A stretch of 64,000 nucleotides of DNA from CAWINX01 sp963837585 (GTDB lineage Bacteria; Actinomycetota; Thermoleophilia; Solirubrobacterales; 70-9), in assembly GCA_963837585.1 (NCBI GenBank), contig CAWINX010000004.1, positions 496,001 through 560,000 on the forward strand. The letters run 5' to 3'. Position numbers and translations under genes: made by a program. Of the stretch, positions 32,486-41,108 are shown piece by piece. The notes beneath the pieces were generated by a model that saw only the letters and a program-made list of their open reading frames with translations, was not told the DNA's origin and ran no database searches. Each line of letters begins with the position of its first letter. Position 1 is the stretch's first letter.

Positions 32486-33688
32486 ATGGAAGCAGCCGCG
32501 CACGCCGAGGCTCATCACCATCACCACCACGGCGAGGAGATCGAGCTCAACCCCGCCACCTGGAGCGACCCGAAGCGCTACGCCTGGCTGCTGGGCCTGG
32601 TCGTCCCCTTCGCCCCCTTCATCGCCTGGGCGAGCGTCGAGGCGACTGGGCTCGACTTCTTCTGGCTCTTCGGCCCGCTGCTCGTCTTCGCCTTCTTCCC
32701 CTTGCTCGACATCGCAATCGGGGTCGACCCGAGCAACCCGCCCGACAGCGTCCTCAAATGGCTCGAGCAGGACCGCTACTACCGCTGGTGCACCTACCTC
32801 TTCATCCCGGTCCAGTACGCCGGGCTCGTCTTCGCCTGCTGGCTCTGGTCGAGCGGCGACCTCTCGGTCCTCAGCAGCATCGGCCTGGCCTTCACAATGG
32901 GCGTGGTCGCCGGGATCGGGATCAACACCGCCCATGAGCTTGGGCACAAGCGCGCCAGCCTGGAGAAGTGGCTGAGCAAGGTCGCGCTCGCCCAGACCGG
33001 CTACGGGCATTTCTTCATCGAGCACAACCGCGGTCACCACGTGCGCGTGTCGACGCCCGAGGACCCCGCCAGCTCACGACTCGGCGAGAGCTTCTGGGCC
33101 TTTCTCCCCCGCACCGTCGCCGGCAGCGTGCGGTCGGCCTGGGGGATCGAACGGGAGCGGCTCGGTCGCAGCGGCATTTCGGCGTGGAGCTGGCGCAACG
33201 ACATCCTCCAGGCCTGGGCGATGACGATCGTCCTGTTCGCCGTCCTGACCGCGATCTTCGGCCTCGTCGTCCTTCCCTACCTGCTGCTCCAGGCGCTCGG
33301 CTTCACCCTGCTGGAGGTCGTCAACTACCTCGAGCACTACGGGCTGCTGCGCCAGAAGAAAGAGGACGGCCGCTACGAGCGCTGCCTCCCCGAGCACAGC
33401 TGGAACAGCAACAACGTCGCCTCCAACGTCCTGCTCTACCACCTGCAGCGCCACAGCGACCACCACGCCAACCCGACCCGCCGCTACCAGGCGCTGCGCC
33501 ACGTCGACGAGGCGCCGCAGCTCCCCACCGGGTACGCCGGGATGATCGTGCTCGCCTGGTTCCCGCCGCTCTGGCGCCGGGTGATGGACCACCGCCTGCT
33601 TGAGCACTACGGCGGCGACGTCACCCGCGCCAACATCCAGCCGCGGAAGCGGAAGCGACTGCTGGCGCGCTACGGATCCTCGGCGTGA
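32486..33688 (+). CDS. alkB: Alkane 1-monooxygenase AlkB
   Basis: A 400-residue membrane di-iron hydroxylase. The eight-histidine boxes are present: NTAHELGHK, EHNRGHHVRVSTPEDPASS and LQRHSDHHANPTRRYQ, with the AlkB signature NYLEHYGLLR between. Six hydrophobic helices (e.g. LLGLVVPFAPFIAWAS) anchor it. The N-terminus holds a natural six-histidine run (AHHHHHHGEE). It hydroxylates terminal carbons of alkanes with O2 and electrons from rubredoxin, whose gene overlaps by GTGA. A TetR gene ends the operon. No rubredoxin reductase is in the window. Substrate length cannot be predicted. Confidence 0.95.
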   Translation: MEAAAHAEAHHHHHHGEEIELNPATWSDPKRYAWLLGLVVPFAPFIAWASVEATGLDFFWLFGPLLVFAFFPLLDIAIGVDPSNPPDSVLKWLEQDRYYRWCTYLFIPVQYAGLVFACWLWSSGDLSVLSSIGLAFTMGVVAGIGINTAHELGHKRASLEKWLSKVALAQTGYGHFFIEHNRGHHVRVSTPEDPASSRLGESFWAFLPRTVAGSVRSAWGIERERLGRSGISAWSWRNDILQAWAMTIVLFAVLTAIFGLVVLPYLLLQALGFTLLEVVNYLEHYGLLRQKKEDGRYERCLPEHSWNSNNVASNVLLYHLQRHSDHHANPTRRYQALRHVDEAPQLPTGYAGMIVLAWFPPLWRRVMDHRLLEHYGGDVTRANIQPRKRKRLLARYGSSA

Positions 33689-33879
33689 GTCGCTGGCGCT
33701 GTCCCGGCTGCGGCTACGTCTACGACGAGGAAGCCGGCCACCCACGCGAGGGGTTTCCGCCGGGCACGGCGTGGAGCGAGGTCCCCGACCACTGGGCCTG
33801 CCCGGACTGCGGCGTTCGCGAAAAGGTCGATTTCGAGGCCGACGCGGGCGACCAAGCCACCGATGAGGTCGTGTCCTAG
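33685..33879 (+). CDS. Rubredoxin
   Basis: A 64-residue protein from a GTG inside the alkB stop. Iron ligands are C6/C9 (CPGCGYVYD) and C39/C42 (CPDCG), with the typical G.PPGTAWSEVPDHW between. It carries electrons to AlkB. The type looks like electron-transferring AlkG2/RubA2 forms of actinobacterial alk operons. The acidic C-terminal tail is not conserved. Confidence 0.95.
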   Translation: MSRWRCPGCGYVYDEEAGHPREGFPPGTAWSEVPDHWACPDCGVREKVDFEADAGDQATDEVVS

Positions 33880-33881
33880 AG

Positions 33882-34478
33882 ATGGCGATCGACACCCCCT
33901 ACCCCCAGGCCGCCAAGCAGCTGCTCCGCGACACCCTGTTCGGCGCCGCGCGGGCGGAGCTGGAGGAGCGCCCCTGGGCCGAGATCACGATGGCTGACGT
34001 GGCGAGCGCGGCCGGGGTCAGCCGGCAGACCCTCTACAAGGAGTTCGGCAACCGCGACGAGTTCGGCCAGGCGTTTGTGATCCACGAGGGCGAGCGGTTC
34101 CTCGACGGCGTCGAAGCCGCCGTTCGCGAGAACTTCGACGACCCCCGCTCCGCGGTCGAGGCGGCGCTCGAGGTGTTCCTGCGGCGAGCCGGAGACGATT
34201 CCCTGGTTCGCATCCTGCTCAGCGACGACGGGACGGGCGGCATGCTCCCCTTCGTCACCACCCAGGGGCGGCCGGTGGTCGAGTGGGCCTCGGCGCGGAT
34301 CACCACCGTCATCCAGGAGGGCTGGCCGGGGGCGCCGACGCAGGACGCTCGCCTCCTGGCCGAGGCCCTGGTGCGGCTGGCGATCAGCTACGTGACCGCC
34401 CCGAGCGACACCCCGGAGGTCACCGCCGCCGCCGCGGGGCGACTGCTCGGGCCCTACGTCGATCAGGCCTTCGGGTAG
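33882..34478 (+). CDS. TetR-family regulator of the alk operon
   Basis: A 198-residue regulator two bases behind the rubredoxin gene. The DNA-binding part reads WAEITMADVASAAGVSRQTLYKEFGNRDEF (recognition helix VSRQTLYKEFG). The C-terminal domain is helical with a ligand pocket typical of AlkX-like (Rhodococcus/Dietzia) repressors, which respond to fatty acids. The palindrome upstream of alkB is the obvious site. Its last 16 bases overlap the convergent gatA gene. Confidence 0.88.
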   Translation: MAIDTPYPQAAKQLLRDTLFGAARAELEERPWAEITMADVASAAGVSRQTLYKEFGNRDEFGQAFVIHEGERFLDGVEAAVRENFDDPRSAVEAALEVFLRRAGDDSLVRILLSDDGTGGMLPFVTTQGRPVVEWASARITTVIQEGWPGAPTQDARLLAEALVRLAISYVTAPSDTPEVTAAAAGRLLGPYVDQAFG

Positions 34479-35896
34479 TCGATCTCGGCCTCGAGCAGGC
34501 GCGAGGCGCCGAGCACGAGATCGTCACCAAGGGCAGGCCCGGCGAGCTGCATCCCGACCGGCAGGCCGGCGTCATCATCGCCCCCGGGAATCACCATCGC
34601 CGGGATGCCGGCGAGTGAGACGGGGACCGAGAAGACATCGGAGAGGTACATGTCGAGCGGGTTCTCCAGCTTCTCCCCGAGCGGCCAGGCCGTGGTCGGC
34701 GAGACCGGGGAGAGGATCAGGTCCACCCCCTCGAAGGCGCTCGCGAACTCCGCCGAGACCTTGGTCCGGACCTGTCGAGCCTTGTTGTAGAACTCGTCGT
34801 AGTAGCCGAAGGAGGAGGCGAAGGTGCCGAGCATGATCCGCCGCTTGGCCTCGCGACCGAAGCCCTCGGTCCGCGTCTGGGCGAGCATCTCCAGCCAGGA
34901 GCCGGCGTCGGCGGAGCGGCGGCCGTACCTCACCCCGTCGTAGCGGCCGAGGTTGCTGGAGGCTTCGACCGAGGAGATCAGGTAATAGGCCGGCAGCGCG
35001 TATTCGGTCAGCGGCAGCGAGACCGAGGTCGCCTTCCAGCCGAGTCGCTCGATCGCCTCGACCGTGCGGTCGAGGACGGCGAGTACCGCCGGGTCGCAGT
35101 CGTCGGCTCGGTACTCGTCGGGGATCCCGACTGTCAGCGCGGGCAGCTCGGAGGCCGCGTCCGGCGCGGGGTCGGGCAGGCAGGTCGAGTCTTTTTCGTC
35201 GGGCCCGGCGACAATCGAGAAGAGCGCCGCGGCGTCCTCGGCGGTGTTGGCAAGCGGGCCGATCTGGTCCATCGAGGAGGCGTAGGCGACCAGGCCGTAG
35301 CGCGACACCCGCCCGTATGAGGGACGGAATCCGGCCACTCCGCACAGCGAGGCGGGCTGGCGCACCGAGCCGCCGGTGTCGCTGCCCAGCGCCCAGGGAA
35401 CGAGGCCCGCCGCGACGGCCGCCGCCGAGCCGCCGCTCGTCCCGCCCGGGACGCGATCGGGGTCGCGCGGGTTCCTGGTTGGCTTGAAGGCGGAGTTCTC
35501 GGTGCTGGAGCCAAAGCCGAACTCGTCCATGTTGGTCTTGCCGACGATCAGCAGGCCGGCCTCGCGCAGGCGCTCGACCGCGGTGGCGCTGTAGGGAGGG
35601 ACGTAGTTCTCGAGGATGCGCGAAGCGCAGGTCAGCGGCTCGCCCTCGACGGCGATGTTGTCCTTGACCGCGACCGGGATCCCGGCGAAGGGCGGGACCT
35701 CCTCTCCCCCTTGCCGAGCGTCGTCGACCCGCCGCGCGTCCGCCAACAGCCGCTCGGAGTCGACGACCGAGAGAAACGCCCCCAGCTCTTCGGCAGCCTC
35801 GATGCGGCGCAGCGACTCCTCGGCAAGCTCCACCGAGGAAACCTGCTTCGACTCCAGCGCGGCGCGGAGCTCGGGTGCTGTCGGACGGGCCTCCAT
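34463..35896 (-). CDS. gatA: Asp/Glu-tRNA(Asn/Gln) amidotransferase subunit A
   Basis: A 477-residue amidase-signature enzyme. The catalytic lysine is in GIPVAVKDNIAVEG and the cis-Ser/Ser pair in GGTSGGSAAAVAAG and LGSDTGGSVRQPAS. Segments such as KTNMDEFGFGSSTENSAF and the SFGYYDEFYNKARQVRTK C-terminus are GatA-specific. It releases ammonia from glutamine to amidate misacylated tRNA with GatB and GatC. Neither partner gene is next to it, so the operon is split here. A general amidase is unlikely given these motifs. Confidence 0.92.
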   Translation of the reverse strand: MEARPTAPELRAALESKQVSSVELAEESLRRIEAAEELGAFLSVVDSERLLADARRVDDARQGGEEVPPFAGIPVAVKDNIAVEGEPLTCASRILENYVPPYSATAVERLREAGLLIVGKTNMDEFGFGSSTENSAFKPTRNPRDPDRVPGGTSGGSAAAVAAGLVPWALGSDTGGSVRQPASLCGVAGFRPSYGRVSRYGLVAYASSMDQIGPLANTAEDAAALFSIVAGPDEKDSTCLPDPAPDAASELPALTVGIPDEYRADDCDPAVLAVLDRTVEAIERLGWKATSVSLPLTEYALPAYYLISSVEASSNLGRYDGVRYGRRSADAGSWLEMLAQTRTEGFGREAKRRIMLGTFASSFGYYDEFYNKARQVRTKVSAEFASAFEGVDLILSPVSPTTAWPLGEKLENPLDMYLSDVFSVPVSLAGIPAMVIPGGDDDAGLPVGMQLAGPALGDDLVLGASRLLEAEIDYPKA

Positions 35897-35907
35897 GGGC
35901 CGGGACC

Positions 35908-37113
35908 CTACCTGGGAGCGGCGGTGGCGCCGATGCGTGAGAGGAAGGCGGTGAGGCGGCGGTCGTAGAGCCCGGAGTCGACATTCCATGACTCGACATG
36001 GCCGGCCCGGGGCACGCGGAAGTAGGTGACCCAGCGGGGGAGCTCCCTGGCGAAGGAGTCGCTGGTCGAAATCGGCACCACCTTGTCGTCGGTGCCGTGG
36101 AAGAGCAGGATCGGCAGGTGGAAATCGGCGCTGTGCTGGAGCGCGTCGAGGCTCCCCCAGTCGGCGTCGATGCGGGCGCCGATTGCCCACTCGACCGGCA
36201 GCGCGGCGAACGACGGAAAGCCCATCTCGGTCGCGTTGAAGGAGAGGATCGATTTCCAGGAGAGGGCGGGCGCGTCGAGGACGAGGCCGCGGACGCGGCT
36301 AGCCAGGGGCGAGCGCTCGATGAACTGCGCGACGATCGCCCCGCCCATCGAGTAGCCGACCAGGGTCAGCGAGTGGGCGCCGTGGGCGAGCGCGAACCTG
36401 ACGGCGGCCTCGAGGTCGCGCCACTCGGTCAGGCCCATGTGGTGGAAGCCGTCCGGGCTCGAGGGAGCGCCGAGGTCCTCCCGGTAGGTGATCAGCAGCG
36501 AGGTGAGGCCGTCACGGTGCAGCGCGGGCGCGATGTTGAGGCCCTCCTGGGGACTGCCGTTGATGCCGTGGACGACGATCGCCCAGTCGTGGGAGCGGCC
36601 CGGGATCTCCCAGGCCGGCATCGACCCCAACTCGCCGCGGACCCGCACGTTGGAGAACGGCAGGCCGAGGGTCTGCCCCGGGTCGCCCGCGTATACATCG
36701 GAGTCGAGGACGACCTTCCGCCCCGGAACCAGATAGCCGCGCACATCGCGCAAGCGGCGGGTGACCGTGTCGGCGTCGCCCCCGATCACCGGCCCGACGA
36801 CCGCGTGACCCGCCTGCCAGTCGAGCCCGTAGACGCCGGGGCGCTCGGAGTCGTCGTTTCGCGAGAGGACGATCCGGCCGGGCGAGACCGCCTCGACCGT
36901 GGCGTCCGGCGGCCAGGGCGAGTGATCGGGAACCAGAACCGCGGAGGAGAAGTGCCAGCCGGCCGCGGCCACAGCGGCGAGAACCAGGACGACGACCGCC
37001 CCCGCGAGCGCAATGCCTCGCCGGTGGCGGCGAAGCCACGATCGGGTGCCCCCCGTCGAGGGCGCGTTGGGGCCCACACGGGAAAGCCCCTCTCTGGTCG
37101 CGCCGTTTCTCAT
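35908..37113 (-). CDS. Membrane-anchored alpha/beta hydrolase
   Basis: A 401-residue protein. A basic N-terminus is followed by one helix (IALAGAVVVLVLAAVAAAGW). A beta-rich segment comes next, then the hydrolase core: WAIVVHGINGSPQEG (oxyanion region), LVGYSMGGAIVAQF with the nucleophile serine, LFHGTDDKVVPIS with the acid, and PRAGHVESW with the histidine. The catalytic part would be outside the membrane. Substrate unknown; esterase or lipase are possible. It ends 12 bases before gatA's start region on the same strand, so an operon with gatA is possible. Confidence 0.82.
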   Translation of the reverse strand: MRNGATREGLSRVGPNAPSTGGTRSWLRRHRRGIALAGAVVVLVLAAVAAAGWHFSSAVLVPDHSPWPPDATVEAVSPGRIVLSRNDDSERPGVYGLDWQAGHAVVGPVIGGDADTVTRRLRDVRGYLVPGRKVVLDSDVYAGDPGQTLGLPFSNVRVRGELGSMPAWEIPGRSHDWAIVVHGINGSPQEGLNIAPALHRDGLTSLLITYREDLGAPSSPDGFHHMGLTEWRDLEAAVRFALAHGAHSLTLVGYSMGGAIVAQFIERSPLASRVRGLVLDAPALSWKSILSFNATEMGFPSFAALPVEWAIGARIDADWGSLDALQHSADFHLPILLFHGTDDKVVPISTSDSFARELPRWVTYFRVPRAGHVESWNVDSGLYDRRLTAFLSRIGATAAPR

Positions 37114-37276
37114 CGCGACCAGATGGGGTCGAACCGGCCCAGGTCCAGCGGAAATCGGCTCAGCGTAGCTGTGACGGCTCAGTCGAAAGCTGCTCGTTGT
37201 CTGCCGCATCGCGCTCAGCGGCGAACATGAGGCTAAGGCGAAGCCGACGGTCTGCGGTGATGCGATACTGGCCGCC

Positions 37277-38599
37277 ATGCGCTTATCGTTGCCAACGCTT
37301 CTTTCTGTCCTTGCGTTGGCTGACATCGGCTCCGGCCGCGAGTGCGGATTCGTTCGTCGACACGACACCGGGGACGATGGCCTTCGCGGTCCCTGCCGGC
37401 GTCGATTCGTTGAGCGTTGCTGCAACCGGGGGTGCGCGGTGGAGACCTAACCAACATCTCAGGTACGACCCTCGTCACGGGCGGCCGGGCCGCGCTGGTG
37501 ACGGGCCTGGTCGCGGTGTTCCCGGGCGAGCAGCTACAGCTCACCGTCGCCGCCAACGGCGGGACCGCGAATGCGAGCACCGGCACCAACGGTGGAGGCG
37601 GAACACCCGACGGTGGAGCCGGCGGATACTCGGCGGGCGGTGGTGGTGGTGCGACGCGGATCTTGGCCTGCCAGGGGGTCACATGCCCCGTTGCCGTCAT
37701 CGCCGGGGGTGGCGGTGGAGCAGGGTCAAGTGGCTTTATCTCCTCCAGCCCCACCTTCCCACCCCTGCCGGGCGGGCCTGGTGGCGCCGCCGGCGTGCGC
37801 GGCACCGATGGCACATCGGACGTCACCGTCAGCGGTGGGAGCGGCGGTCAGCCCGGCACGGCCGCCACGGCTGGAGCCGGTGGATCGGGGTTCGATGCGG
37901 GCGGCAGTGGGAGCGGCCCGCCGGGTGGCGCCGGCGGCAACCCCGGCCCGTTCAACTTGCACGAGGGAGGTGGCGGCGGTGGCGGCGGTGTCTTCGGCGG
38001 TGGCGGCGGCGGCTCGGGGGGCTCTGGGATGGACCCCTCGTCCAATTCGGCGGATGCCGGTGGTGGAGGAGGCGGTGGCGGCTCGTCGCTCGCGCCCTCC
38101 GGGACGAGCCTGAAACTGGCCGCGCCCGGAGCTGCCCCGGGGATCGTGCTGACCTGGACGCCCCCCGGGGGGCCGGGCGGCGGGGTGGCGGTCGTCAGCA
38201 GGGAGAGACTTTCGCCGTCTGCGTTTCCGGCGGCGCCGAGCGGGGCCAGTGCCCTCGTTTCCGCCAGGCGCCGCTACGGCGCCAAGGTCACATACACGCT
38301 CAACGAGGCAGCCGACGTACGCTTCACGGTGGTCCAGCGGCAGCCGGGGCGCAAGACGAAAAGTGGGCATTGCGCCAAGCCCACGACCGCAAATAGTTCA
38401 GCGCGAAAGTGCATGCGCCGCGTGACCCTGCCAGGCAGTTTCACGCGTGCCGGTAGCGCCGGCGCCAACAGCTTCCGCTTCACCGGCCGTCTCAGGGGAC
38501 GCAAACTGAAGCCGGGCAAGTACCAGCTTGTCGCTACCCCCGGCACGGGCGCGCAAACCGGACGATGCGGCCAGCGCTTCGTTCCGGATCATCGACTAG
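37277..38599 (+). CDS. Glycine-rich secreted protein, frame broken three times
   Basis: Pieces in different frames make one protein. A signal peptide MRLSLPTLLSVLALA is followed (shift near 37325) by ASADSFVDTTPGTMAFAVPA, then (shift near 37435) by a long Gly-rich region, GGGGGGVFGGGGGGSGGSG and similar, up to about 38130. A C-terminal domain (VTLPGSFTRAGSAGANSFRF, LKPGKYQLVA) ends, after a shift near 38550, with DDAASASFRIID at TAG 38597. The C-terminal module (R.L.PG.Y.L.A...F.I) is common at the end of Thermoleophilia secreted proteins, from memory. Function unknown, perhaps a surface or matrix protein. Confidence 0.6.
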
Positions 38600-38648
38600 G
38601 ACAGCCGTTGGTCTCGCTTGGTCGACTTCGCGTATGGCCGACCGTGAT

Positions 38649-39419
38649 TCAGAGTCGTAGCGCGACGAGTCCGGCGGAGAGCGCCACCACCGCCCACGAG
38701 ATTGCCCGCAGCGCTCCGTCGAGGGGCGAAGCCAGCGCCTCGGCGGAGAGCGGAACACTGGTTCCGTCGACAAGCCGCTGCTCGCCACTAACCGAGGCGG
38801 TCCTACGGCGCAGGTTGCGAACCGGCGTCGAGAGACGGCGCTGGGCGACGCTGAGGCCGAAGCACCCCACGGCGACGAGCAACCCCGCGGCCACCTGGTT
38901 GGCATGCTCGAGCGACAACGTGTTCGCCCACCACGAAGTAAGCGCCGGGAAGGCACCCCATGCGGCGGCGAACCAAAAGTCCGTGTGGAACCGGCCGCCG
39001 AATAGTTCGAGGTTGTAGGCCGGCACCAGGAAACCGCCGACGACGACGAATATCGCCAGCGTCGCGGAGACGTAAAAGAGACTGGCGATGCCGATCCCGA
39101 TTGCCCCGGCGAGCGCGATCGCAGCGAGGGAGATCAGCGCCCGATCGGAGAGCTGGGTCCTCAGCGGGCGACCGTTGAGCTCATCCAGAGCATGGGCGGC
39201 CACGCCGACGGCAAGGAAGAACGCGACGAGCGTGGGCAGCAGCCGATCGAGGTGGACCTGCGGCGCTGCCGCGGCGCCGAGCGCGACATAGGAGAGGTGC
39301 CAGGCCGTGTACGGCGGATGGAGCAGCGTGACCAGGTCTCGCCAGCCACCCGACCCCAGGGCGTAAAAGGCGGGGCGATTGAGGTGCTCGCTGTCACCAG
39401 CCGCGGGTGCGCCACTCAT
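38649..39419 (-). CDS. Polytopic membrane protein, possibly UbiA-like
   Basis: A 256-residue protein with about six to seven hydrophobic helices (PTLVAFFLAVGVAAHALDE, LISLAAIALAGAIGIGIAS, FYVSATLAIFVVVGGFL, VAAGLLVAVGCFGLSVA, WAVVALSAGLVALRL). The segment AHALDELNGRPLRTQLSDR recalls the first Asp-rich loop of UbiA prenyltransferases, but the classical NDxxD is not complete. The start overlaps the methyltransferase stop by ATGA, so the two are one operon with the hydrolase upstream. A role in quinone or isoprenoid lipid modification is possible, low certainty. Confidence 0.6.
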   Translation of the reverse strand: MSGAPAAGDSEHLNRPAFYALGSGGWRDLVTLLHPPYTAWHLSYVALGAAAAPQVHLDRLLPTLVAFFLAVGVAAHALDELNGRPLRTQLSDRALISLAAIALAGAIGIGIASLFYVSATLAIFVVVGGFLVPAYNLELFGGRFHTDFWFAAAWGAFPALTSWWANTLSLEHANQVAAGLLVAVGCFGLSVAQRRLSTPVRNLRRRTASVSGEQRLVDGTSVPLSAEALASPLDGALRAISWAVVALSAGLVALRL

Positions 39420-40155
39420 GCAGCGCGCTTCCCCCAGATCACCACGCCCCCTCCGAGGCTCATCACCCTCGCCTGCACCGACTCGATTCCCGCGGCTCGC
39501 CAGAGCTCCAGCTGGCGCTCGAGCGGCAGGCCTCGGTAGAAGTCGCTGATGCTCGGCTCGAGGAACCGCCCGACCTCGTACCAGTCGTGCGAGATCAGTC
39601 GACCGAACGTGGGCAGGCCAAACCTCGCGTAGAGATGCCAGAGGGCTCGCGCCACGGCGTTTGGTGGCAGCATGAATTCGAGCGAGGCGACGCATCCGCC
39701 GGGCTTGACGACGCGAGCGAGCTCGGCGAGCGTAGCCGCCGGGTCATCGACGTAGCGCAGCAGGTAGGTGAAGGTCAGGTGGTCGAATCGCCGTCCGAGA
39801 AGGGCAGCGACTCGGCCTCGCCGCGAATGAGCTCGATCTTGTCCGCGAGCTCGCGGTCGGCGCGGAGCTTTGCCTCCGCCCCACTGAGCATCTCGGGGCT
39901 CTGGTCAAGCCCCACGACCCGGCAGCCGTAGCGACGGACGAGAGCCGCGGCGACCATTCCCGTTCCGGTCGCGACGTCGAGCACGCGATCCTCCGCCCCG
40001 GCGCCGACCTTGCCCACCATCGCCTTCCGCCAGCGCGGATCCTGGCCGAAGCTGAGGACCGCCCCGGCGGCGTCGTAGCGCCGCGGCAAGCCGGCGAAAA
40101 GATCGATCGCGTGCTCCTTGCGAGCCCCGGCCGCCGCGCCCGGTCCGCCGGTCAC
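39416..40155 (-). CDS. UbiE-like SAM methyltransferase, one frameshift
   Basis: The N-terminal half reads DLFAGLPRRYDAAGAVLSFG, DRVLDVATGTGMVAAALV (SAM motif I) and VVGLDQSPEMLSGAEAK. Near 39786 the frame changes; the next frame continues RFDHLTFTYLLRYVDDP then ATLAELARVVKPGG, the expected motif II/III, and ends VMSLGGGVVIWGKRAA. The corrected protein has about 246 residues. The GTG start overlaps the hydrolase stop. It resembles demethylmenaquinone methyltransferases (MenG/UbiE), but the substrate is not certain. Together with a hydrolase and a UbiA-like protein it may act on a quinone-like lipid. Confidence 0.75.
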
Positions 40156-40934
40156 GAGCGAGCCACCGCGAATCTGGTGAAGCTCTCGACCAGCTCGGCG
40201 TACTGACCGGGGTGGGTGACCTGGGGATCGTGGGCGGCGCCGGGTATCGCCTCGTTTCTCGCCCCGGGCATGACCGCCGAGACCATCTCGACGATCCGCC
40301 TGAACAATGGCGGCCGGCGGTCGCCGTACGTAACCAGTGCCGGGCTCGCGACCGCCGCCAAGTCCTCGGTCTCAATCCAAAACGCGTCGGGGTCGCGGCA
40401 ATGGTCGAGATAGGTAGGAGCGTTGGAGAGGAGCAGATCGCGGCGCTCCTGGTCGAACCCGTTCCAGCCGCCGGGCGTCTCCGCCACCTCGTCGAAGTAG
40501 AGCCGGGCGCCTCCCTCAATGTCGCCCGACTCGAGGCGTTCGGCGACGGTGGCGAGGCGGAGCCGCAACTCTGCCAGCTCGGGAATGTCCGCCTCGTCGT
40601 CGCGCAGCAGATCGAAAAACGGTGGCTCGTGAACGGTGACGCTGCGAATCAGCTCGGGCCTGGCGGCGGTAAGCCGCAGGGCGATCGATCCGCCAAACGA
40701 CGTTCCCGCGACGTGAGCCGGGCCGAGATCGAGAGAGTGGATCAACGCCGCGAGGTCATCGACATCATCGCGAACGCCCCTCCTGCCCTCCGGGGAGGGA
40801 CTTTGGCCGTGGCCCCGCCGGTCATAGATGACGACCTCGAACGAACGTGAGAGCAGGGGACGACTCCACCCCACACCCCGCCGTCCACCCACGACCCGTG
40901 CACGAGGACGAGCGGCTCCCCTGCACCGACACAC
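40152..40934 (-). CDS. Alpha/beta hydrolase, frame broken near the N-terminus
   Basis: The main frame has FEVVIYDRRGHGQSPSPEG, HVAGTSFGGSIALRLTAARP with the nucleophile serine, and IPGAAHDPQVTHPGQYAELV with the histidine. The oxyanion-hole part lies in another frame further upstream: NAVELHYRCVGAGEPLVLVH then GSWVDGGVWG, about 40870-40965 (shift near 40880). The real start is therefore upstream of 40934 and I cannot fix it. No signal peptide. It is the first gene of a three-gene coupled operon with a methyltransferase and a membrane protein. Substrate unknown; homologues include haloperoxidase- and epoxide hydrolase-like proteins. Confidence 0.7.
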   Translation of the reverse strand: MCRCRGAARPRARVVGGRRGVGWSRPLLSRSFEVVIYDRRGHGQSPSPEGRRGVRDDVDDLAALIHSLDLGPAHVAGTSFGGSIALRLTAARPELIRSVTVHEPPFFDLLRDDEADIPELAELRLRLATVAERLESGDIEGGARLYFDEVAETPGGWNGFDQERRDLLLSNAPTYLDHCRDPDAFWIETEDLAAVASPALVTYGDRRPPLFRRIVEMVSAVMPGARNEAIPGAAHDPQVTHPGQYAELVESFTRFAVARS

Positions 40935-41108
40935 CGGTAATGAAGCTCAACTGCATTGGATGCGGCGATTGGCGTCGTCCTTCTGGCGGCGTCGACTGGG
41001 GACGCTAAGTGTTGCAGGGCACCGCCGGTTCCTTGGCCGAGGCCAGAGAGGGTCCCTGGAGTACGGATCCATCCACGTCGACGAGGGTATCCTCACCCTC
41101 GCAAGAGC

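Noticed and set aside
32517..32538. Six-histidine run in AlkB as an engineered tag
   Set aside because: It is encoded in normal genomic context with mixed CAT/CAC codons, an intact promoter and no vector sequence.
37842..38120. Gly-rich run as a possible tandem repeat or mobile element
   Set aside because: The repeats are GGC/GGT codons of a glycine-rich protein, with no direct repeat ends or transposase.
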